IMG/VR virus record: IMGVR_UViG_3300005096_000005
Span: 106,139 to 170,138 of that record
Length of the DNA: 64,000 nt
Origin: a virus
Strand: one strand, 5' to 3'
Every line of letters starts with the position of its first letter. Position 1 is the first letter of the stretch. A program made the translations under genes and the position numbers. The notes beneath the pieces were generated by a model. The model was given only the letters and a program-made list of their open reading frames with translations, made no database searches and was not told the DNA's origin. Shown piece by piece: positions 60,808-64,000 of this stretch.

Positions 60808-60814
60808 ATGGCAC

Positions 60815-60847
60815 AAAAAAGCTCCCCCGCCCCTGCGAGCGGAGGAG
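60815..60847 (-). terminator. Rho-independent terminator of the right-hand minus operon
   Basis: On the minus strand CTCCTCCGC pairs with GCGGGGGAG (9 bp, one G-U) over an 8-nt loop, followed by C and six T. It lies 36 nt after the stop of the zinc-ribbon gene. Confidence 0.8.
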
Positions 60848-60882
60848 ATAAACCGGATAATTGGTTGGTGGCTTAGTGTACG

Positions 60883-61800
60883 TTATCCTACTTGTGTCAG
60901 GAAGCACATAAGGTTGTATCCACAAGCGTGGCAATGCTTCTGATTAGTGGCGCACTTCGTGCCACACTCAGGACAGAACACCTTATCCCTGGTCGTTACT
61001 ACATTCTTCGCCGCGTGGAGCCTGATACGAATCTGGGCGGCCCTGTTGTCTTCCACTCTCATGCAAGACACCCGGAAACCGGTGCGACTTATGTCCCCCT
61101 GGGTCGTAGCTCCGGTCGGCCGCGTCCTGTTAACGTGCTGGCCGGTCGAGCGTTTCTTACTGAAGGTTCCAACAAGGCCCATCGCATCGTCCGAGAACAC
61201 AGTACCATCCATCTTTTCGCCTTTGAGAGATTCTCCGGCCGTGGTCGCTCCCGAAGGTGCGCATGACTCTTCGCACGCAGCCTCAGCCTCAGCCACAGGC
61301 GCCGCCGAAAAGTCGCCCATTGACCAATCTATCGTCGGAGGTCCGCCAATCTCGCCGGGAGCGCCAAACTTGCCAGACCTCATACTGTCGAGGATAGCGT
61401 CGCGAGTAATCACTTTCGATTCTTCTCTTTCGAAGTGGAAGTTGACAATGATAAGTCCATTGTCTCTGGAGTCGGGGTCCGGTGTAGCGTTCTGGCCTTC
61501 TCTGGAATTGAGAGCTACGAACTTCAGGGCTCTGCCCTTTGTCAGATCTCCGTCCAGCATGAACCGGTCAAGGGTGGTTGTGCCATGGGCTGGAATTACC
61601 AGTCCGCCCTGCAGTGCGTCCATACCGTCGATAGTGATGTACGCGGCGGCCCTTCTGTCGTGTTTGTTTTTGAGGAAGATTGTGTACTCTGTGTCGTGGG
61701 GGAGATAGACGACGCGCTCGCCGTTCTCCACGAACTCTCTGACTGTCTTACCGTCTTTTGTCTGAATAGATGCTACGAATCCTTCTGCATGTGCCATCAT
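60883..61800 (-). CDS. Beta-domain virion-type protein with C-terminal zinc ribbon
   Basis: A 305-residue protein (MMAHAEGFVASIQTK) with AAGGAG 8 nt before the first ATG. Residues 1-120 form a beta domain with 'RVVYLPHDTEYTIFLKNKHD', 'YITIDGMDALQGGLVIPAHG' and 'TTLDRFMLDGD', a pattern found in several phage surface or decoration proteins. A flexible Ala/Glu/Ser-rich middle with many Gly follows. The C-terminus is a zinc ribbon: 'VFCPECGTKCATNQKHCHAC' with paired C-x2-C. It is last in its operon and is followed by a terminator. It may attach to the virion or be an intracellular effector; the domain mix is uncommon. Confidence 0.6.
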   Translation of the reverse strand: MMAHAEGFVASIQTKDGKTVREFVENGERVVYLPHDTEYTIFLKNKHDRRAAAYITIDGMDALQGGLVIPAHGTTTLDRFMLDGDLTKGRALKFVALNSREGQNATPDPDSRDNGLIIVNFHFEREESKVITRDAILDSMRSGKFGAPGEIGGPPTIDWSMGDFSAAPVAEAEAACEESCAPSGATTAGESLKGEKMDGTVFSDDAMGLVGTFSKKRSTGQHVNRTRPTGATTQGDISRTGFRVSCMRVEDNRAAQIRIRLHAAKNVVTTRDKVFCPECGTKCATNQKHCHACGYNLMCFLTQVG

Positions 61801-61872
61801 GATGATGTCTCCTTTTCCCGCCGCCTGAGTACCGGCGCTTCGTTTTAACTCAGGTAGGTTATTGTCATGGGC

Positions 61873-62058
61873 TTAATCGATCGAAAGCGCTTCTTCCTTT
61901 TTACCTCCCTTCTCTCTCATTAGTTTGTGGTACTTCTCGCGTTCGGTCGTGTTACCCGGTGACGCTTCTGCAAACTCGAACCTTTCGTTGCCGAAGTCCT
62001 GGTCGGCCCCGGAAAGCATATTCTTCATCTGGTTAGCCACGTTGCTCAACGGATCCAT
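61873..62058 (-). CDS. Small polar protein
   Basis: A 61-residue protein (MDPLSNVANQMKNML) with GCAGGAG 5 nt before the ATG. Charged and helical with C-terminal 'REKGGKKEEALSID'. Nothing recognisable; the strong ribosome binding site and its place in a run of small genes make it likely real. Confidence 0.6.
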   Translation of the reverse strand: MDPLSNVANQMKNMLSGADQDFGNERFEFAEASPGNTTEREKYHKLMREKGGKKEEALSID

Positions 62059-62089
62059 GTTTACTCCTGCCTTTCAACCGCGTTCGGAT

Positions 62090-62389
62090 TTACTTCTCTA
62101 CCGCGACATCTTTCCATATCTCTTTTTCCGTATCATACTGCTGCAGGGATACGACCGCGGATATTCTGTCTTCGTTGCCGTCTTCCCACAGGATGTCGGT
62201 ATGGTTAGCAAAAAGCAATTCCCAGGCTTTCTCCAGTTCTCCGGTATACGGCTCCCCTATCCTGGCGCGTCCCCTGCCTTTTTTCTCGTGATACTCTGCC
62301 GCGAGCTTCAAAGCATCCAGAGCATCGCCGTCGAAGTCGTCCGGCAGTGCGAATGCTGCTATTATCATCGCGACTTTATTTGACTTCAT
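62090..62389 (-). CDS. Small acidic helical protein
   Basis: A 99-residue protein (MKSNKVAMIIAAFAL) with GAGGG 5 nt before the ATG. 'GDALDALKLAAEYHEKKGRG' suggests helices, and the C-terminus is acidic. The first 15 residues are hydrophobic enough for a weak membrane-associated helix. No family recognised. Confidence 0.6.
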   Translation of the reverse strand: MKSNKVAMIIAAFALPDDFDGDALDALKLAAEYHEKKGRGRARIGEPYTGELEKAWELLFANHTDILWEDGNEDRISAVVSLQQYDTEKEIWKDVAVEK

Positions 62390-62398
62390 AGTGCCCTC

Positions 62399-62563
62399 TC
62401 AGTCGTAGATTACCGGACTTTTCTTCTCACCGGCGGGTTGCTCTTTCAGTTCCTCCACAAACCTTTTTTCCATCGCGCTGTGGCCTCCGCCGCCTTTCTC
62501 ATTCGTCGAGCTCGAAGCCCTGTCCAGGTCCTGCGGTTTTCCCTTTTCATTTAGGTCCTGCAT
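62399..62563 (-). CDS. Small polar protein, 54 residues
   Basis: Too short for most gene finders. ATG 62563 follows GGAGGAATT, a very strong ribosome binding site, and encodes MQDLNEKGKPQDLDR, a Gly-rich centre, then 'MEKRFVEELKEQPAGEKK', ending VIYD. The TGA lies 10 nt before the next ATG. Its start overlaps the end of the preceding frame. Confidence 0.6.
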   Translation of the reverse strand: MQDLNEKGKPQDLDRASSSTNEKGGGGHSAMEKRFVEELKEQPAGEKKSPVIYD

Positions 62564-62712
62564 AATTCCTCCTCATTCCTCCTCAGGTATCTTTCTCCGG
62601 TATCACTGTTCGCCCTAATGGGATCGATTCCGGTTTTTTTCGTCAGCTCCAAAAGCGCGAGGCGTATATTGCAGCAACCGATAATGTGTCGAGCTTCCTC
62701 CGGGGCGATCAG
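62551..62712 (-). CDS. Small helical protein, probable CTG start
   Basis: The frame 'LIAPEEARHIIGCCNIRLAL' to 'RYLRRNEEELCRT' (53 residues) begins where the thermonuclease-like gene ends. Its only close start is CTG 62712, which overlaps that gene's TGA as CTGA, with AGAGGAG 8 nt upstream, mirroring the ATGA and GTGA junctions elsewhere. A longer frame from ATG 62913 exists but is a shadow of the nuclease gene. Two Cys and a charged helix; function unknown. Confidence 0.45.
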   Translation of the reverse strand: MIAPEEARHIIGCCNIRLALLELTKKTGIDPIRANSDTGERYLRRNEEELCRT

Positions 62713-63104
62713 CCCCTGTACTCCTCTGCAAGTCCAGCGGCCAGCAGGTCTGCGTTCAGGACCCTCGTCTCGTGCCCACCCGGCAGCCCCGGCACATCGT
62801 TCCGCCAATCGATGGCGGCTATCTGTCCCAGGTAGCGTCCGTACTTGCCCTGCTTGTCCTTGAAAGTGGTTACGATTATGCTCAGGCCGTCGGTCTTTGC
62901 TTTTTCGAACCATGTTTTCACGAACTCCTTTGCCTCGACAGCTTTCGCTCTGGACTCGGCGGTGCCACCGCGAAGCTCCGGCGTGTTGATGTTTGAAAGA
63001 CGTATTCTCTGGAGGGTGTAGGTTCTAAATCCGAGGTCTACCATCAGGTCGACAGTGTCGCCGTCAACAACTTTTACCACGTCGCTTACGCTGTACTGAT
63101 ACAT
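62709..63104 (-). CDS. Thermonuclease (staphylococcal nuclease-like)
   Basis: A 131-residue enzyme (MYQYSVSDVVKVVDG) with GGAGAG before the ATG. It holds the active-site set of the SNase family: D14 and D16 in 'VVDGDTVDL' (calcium site), R35 and E43 in 'IRLSNINTPELRG', and R90 in 'KYGRYLG'. The family cuts single- and double-stranded DNA and RNA near A/T positions with calcium. Length is that of a minimal domain, without a signal peptide, so it would act in the cell. It sits in a small-gene operon with a CheY-like receiver. It may degrade host nucleic acid or process phage DNA. Confidence 0.85.
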   Translation of the reverse strand: MYQYSVSDVVKVVDGDTVDLMVDLGFRTYTLQRIRLSNINTPELRGGTAESRAKAVEAKEFVKTWFEKAKTDGLSIIVTTFKDKQGKYGRYLGQIAAIDWRNDVPGLPGGHETRVLNADLLAAGLAEEYRG

Positions 63105-63255
63105 CTTTTACTCTCCATTCCTCGTAGCCGCTCATCAGCCATTCCCAGAATCCCGGAGGCGCTTCTCTATCGGCCGATGCTTTCAGGTCTTTCAGTGTGA
63201 CTGCGTCACGTTCGGGCTGTTTGCTCACTTGTCTTTGAAGCCTCCGTGTGCACAC
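63064..63255 (-). CDS. Small basic protein
   Basis: Up to 63 residues from GTG 63255, or 54 residues from GTG 63228; both starts have imperfect ribosome binding sites (GGAGG lies 12 nt before the second). Contains 'APPGFWEWLMSGYEEWRVKD', rich in Trp, and a basic C-terminus RKRRGKSC. It overlaps the thermonuclease start by 41 nt. Likely real from its packing; function unknown. Confidence 0.45.
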   Translation of the reverse strand: MCTRRLQRQVSKQPERDAVTLKDLKASADREAPPGFWEWLMSGYEEWRVKDVSVQRKRRGKSC

Positions 63256-63266
63256 ATCATACTCCG

Positions 63267-63653
63267 CTACCGGAGTGCTGTCAAGACTGTTTGCATAATC
63301 TTTCCAACGTCATACGGTTTTTTGAAGAAAGCGTGTCCCAATTGCTCCGCGGTATCGGCCCACTCGTCCCTGCCGGACACGAAGATTATGATCGGATCCA
63401 AACCCAGGGCGTGGATCTTGGTAGCGCACAGGAAGCCGTTCATCACCGGCATGTCCACATCCAGAATCACAACGTCAGGCTGGCTGGCATAGACCACCTC
63501 AGCGCCCTCACGCCCATCACAGGCCGTACCCACAACCCTGAATTCCTCCGTCAGGTTCAGCGTCTCAAGAAGAGACGTAATGAGCTCTGGCGTGTCATCG
63601 ACGATGACAACCCTTATCTCATCCTCTTTCTCCCGATCTCCTGAAAAGTTCAT
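63267..63653 (-). CDS. CheY-like response regulator receiver, single domain
   Basis: A 128-residue protein (MNFSGDREKEDEIRV) with AAGGGG 6 nt before the ATG. All receiver residues are present: acidic pocket D19-D20 ('VIVDD'), phosphoacceptor D65 ('VILDVDMPVMNG'), S93 in 'VSGRDEW', and K112 in 'FFKKPYD'. There is no output domain. In bacteria such proteins take phosphate from histidine kinases and act by protein contact. A phage-borne copy could short-circuit host signalling or tune phage regulation. It is the first gene of the right-hand operon, downstream of the twin repeats. Confidence 0.85.
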   Translation of the reverse strand: MNFSGDREKEDEIRVVIVDDTPELITSLLETLNLTEEFRVVGTACDGREGAEVVYASQPDVVILDVDMPVMNGFLCATKIHALGLDPIIIFVSGRDEWADTAEQLGHAFFKKPYDVGKIMQTVLTALR

Positions 63654-63720
63654 GTCTATCCCCTTTAGCTATGCGTTATACACATACACGTCCATTGTAC
63701 CTTACGGCAGGATGCCTGGG

Positions 63721-63756
63721 AAGCCTTATAGGGAAAAACTCGTGTGTAATATTATT
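63721..63756. repeat. Direct repeat copy 1 (36 bp) with two dyads
   Basis: Contains CCTTATAGGG, then AAAAAC, GTG and TAATATTATT. Part of a pair 60 bp apart, upstream of the receiver gene. Confidence 0.8.
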
Positions 63757-63780
63757 CGGCCCCGGGCTCCGGCGCCCGCG

Positions 63781-63817
63781 AGGCCCTATAGGGAAAACAG
63801 GCGTGAATAATATTATT
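63781..63817. repeat. Direct repeat copy 2 (37 bp) with two perfect dyads
   Basis: Contains the perfect palindromes CCCTATAGGG and AATAATATTATT, joined by AAAACAGGCGTG. Shares about three quarters of its bases with copy 1, with the same order of elements. Confidence 0.8.
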
Positions 63818-63927
63818 GCAGTAAAGCGGGCTCAAGGCATACCGGCTGGGTGGGGGTGGGTACCCCACCTTATCCCCGTTATATGTTCGAAGTCGAGTTC
63901 GGTGCCCACCGGGTCATTCCGCACTGG

Positions 63928-64000
63928 TTACTGGATGTATCGCTTCATAACAACATCAGCTCCATCACAATCACATTGTGGTTGTAGGTATGGGGCAAAA
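63928..64000 (-). CDS. Possible 3' end of a gene running off the right edge
   Basis: The minus-strand frame ends at TAA 63928 and is open to the window edge: 24 codons ending 'CDCDGADVVMKRYIQ'. It looks like protein, with a C-x-C, but the frame is short and could be chance. Confidence 0.3.
   Translation of the reverse strand, partial: FAPYLQPQCDCDGADVVMKRYIQ

Larger units (their letters stand above)
63654..63927. promoter_or_regulatory. Non-coding region upstream of the receiver operon
   Basis: No convincing gene. It holds the two repeats, a GC-rich tract between them, a near-palindrome around GGGTACCCC (63861-63876), and on the minus strand a possible promoter with TACAAT and TTCCCA 17 nt apart (near 63691-63720) placed to drive the receiver gene. 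The promoter match is moderate. Confidence 0.45.

Noticed and set aside
62551-62913. 120-codon minus frame from ATG 62913
   Set aside because: Its first 67 codons lie in another frame of the thermonuclease gene and read as low-complexity Arg/Gly/Pro sequence. Only the last 53 codons look coding.
63861-63876. Near-palindrome around GGGTACCCC as a terminator
   Set aside because: No T-run on either strand after it.
1-64000. tRNA genes, CRISPR arrays, insertion sequences, integrase and attachment sites
   Set aside because: No cloverleaf-type sequence, spaced short repeats, transposase or integrase motifs noticed on reading; only the TerL intein is a mobile element.

Overview
The window is a 64 kb piece of the genome of a large contractile-tailed (myovirus-type) bacteriophage. 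The evidence is a full head gene set (small and large terminase, portal, prohead protease/scaffold, HK97-type capsid), a tail sheath, tail tube, frameshifted tail assembly chaperone and giant tape-measure-type gene, a lysis set, and extreme gene packing with ATGA and TAATG junctions. Strong GGAGG-type ribosome binding sites, consensus sigma70 promoters, an LLH-family holin and a LysM-amidase endolysin suggest a Gram-positive (probably Bacillota) host; this is inference, because no host sequence is present. No tRNA, rRNA, CRISPR array, integrase or insertion sequence was seen.

Layout. (1) 58.6 kb down to the left edge, minus strand: one colinear late block of about 45 genes. In transcription order it holds terminase small subunit; small Gly/Ala-rich or helical proteins; TerL with a 430-residue intein inside its P-loop; a 500-aa helical protein; a portal carrying a MuF-like C-terminus; a fused protease-scaffold; a 464-aa probable decoration protein; the major capsid protein; about 20 kb of Ig/FN3/LamG/fibre-like adhesin and neck-like genes (43-23 kb); a metallophosphoesterase; holin and lysis genes (22.3-20.9 kb); a sheath-like protein and tail-completion candidate; a 1953-aa tail sheath; three tube-fold paralogues; the chaperone pair joined by a -1 frameshift; and a tape-measure-type protein of at least 2367 aa that runs off the left edge and carries a RecB/Cas4-like nuclease motif set. 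Baseplate genes are presumably to the left. (2) 58.6-60.7 kb, plus strand: a divergent two-gene operon, endolysin and Ig-like protein, followed by a perfect sigma70 promoter driving a structured RNA of about 100 nt with its own terminator. (3) 63.7-60.9 kb, minus strand: a small-gene operon with a CheY-like receiver, a thermonuclease-like enzyme, several peptides of 50-100 aa and a zinc-ribbon protein, ending at an intrinsic terminator. (4) 63.65-64.0 kb: mostly non-coding, with two 36-37 bp direct repeats that each contain two dyads.

How the parts fit. The divergent promoters at 58.6 kb separate the long virion block from the endolysin. GC-rich hairpins sit just after the capsid and tube genes, the two products needed in most copies. 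The most unusual features are the tail proteins (giant sheath with inserted repeat modules, three tube paralogues, nuclease-bearing giant tail protein), the promoter-RNA-terminator unit, and the twin repeats upstream of the receiver gene.
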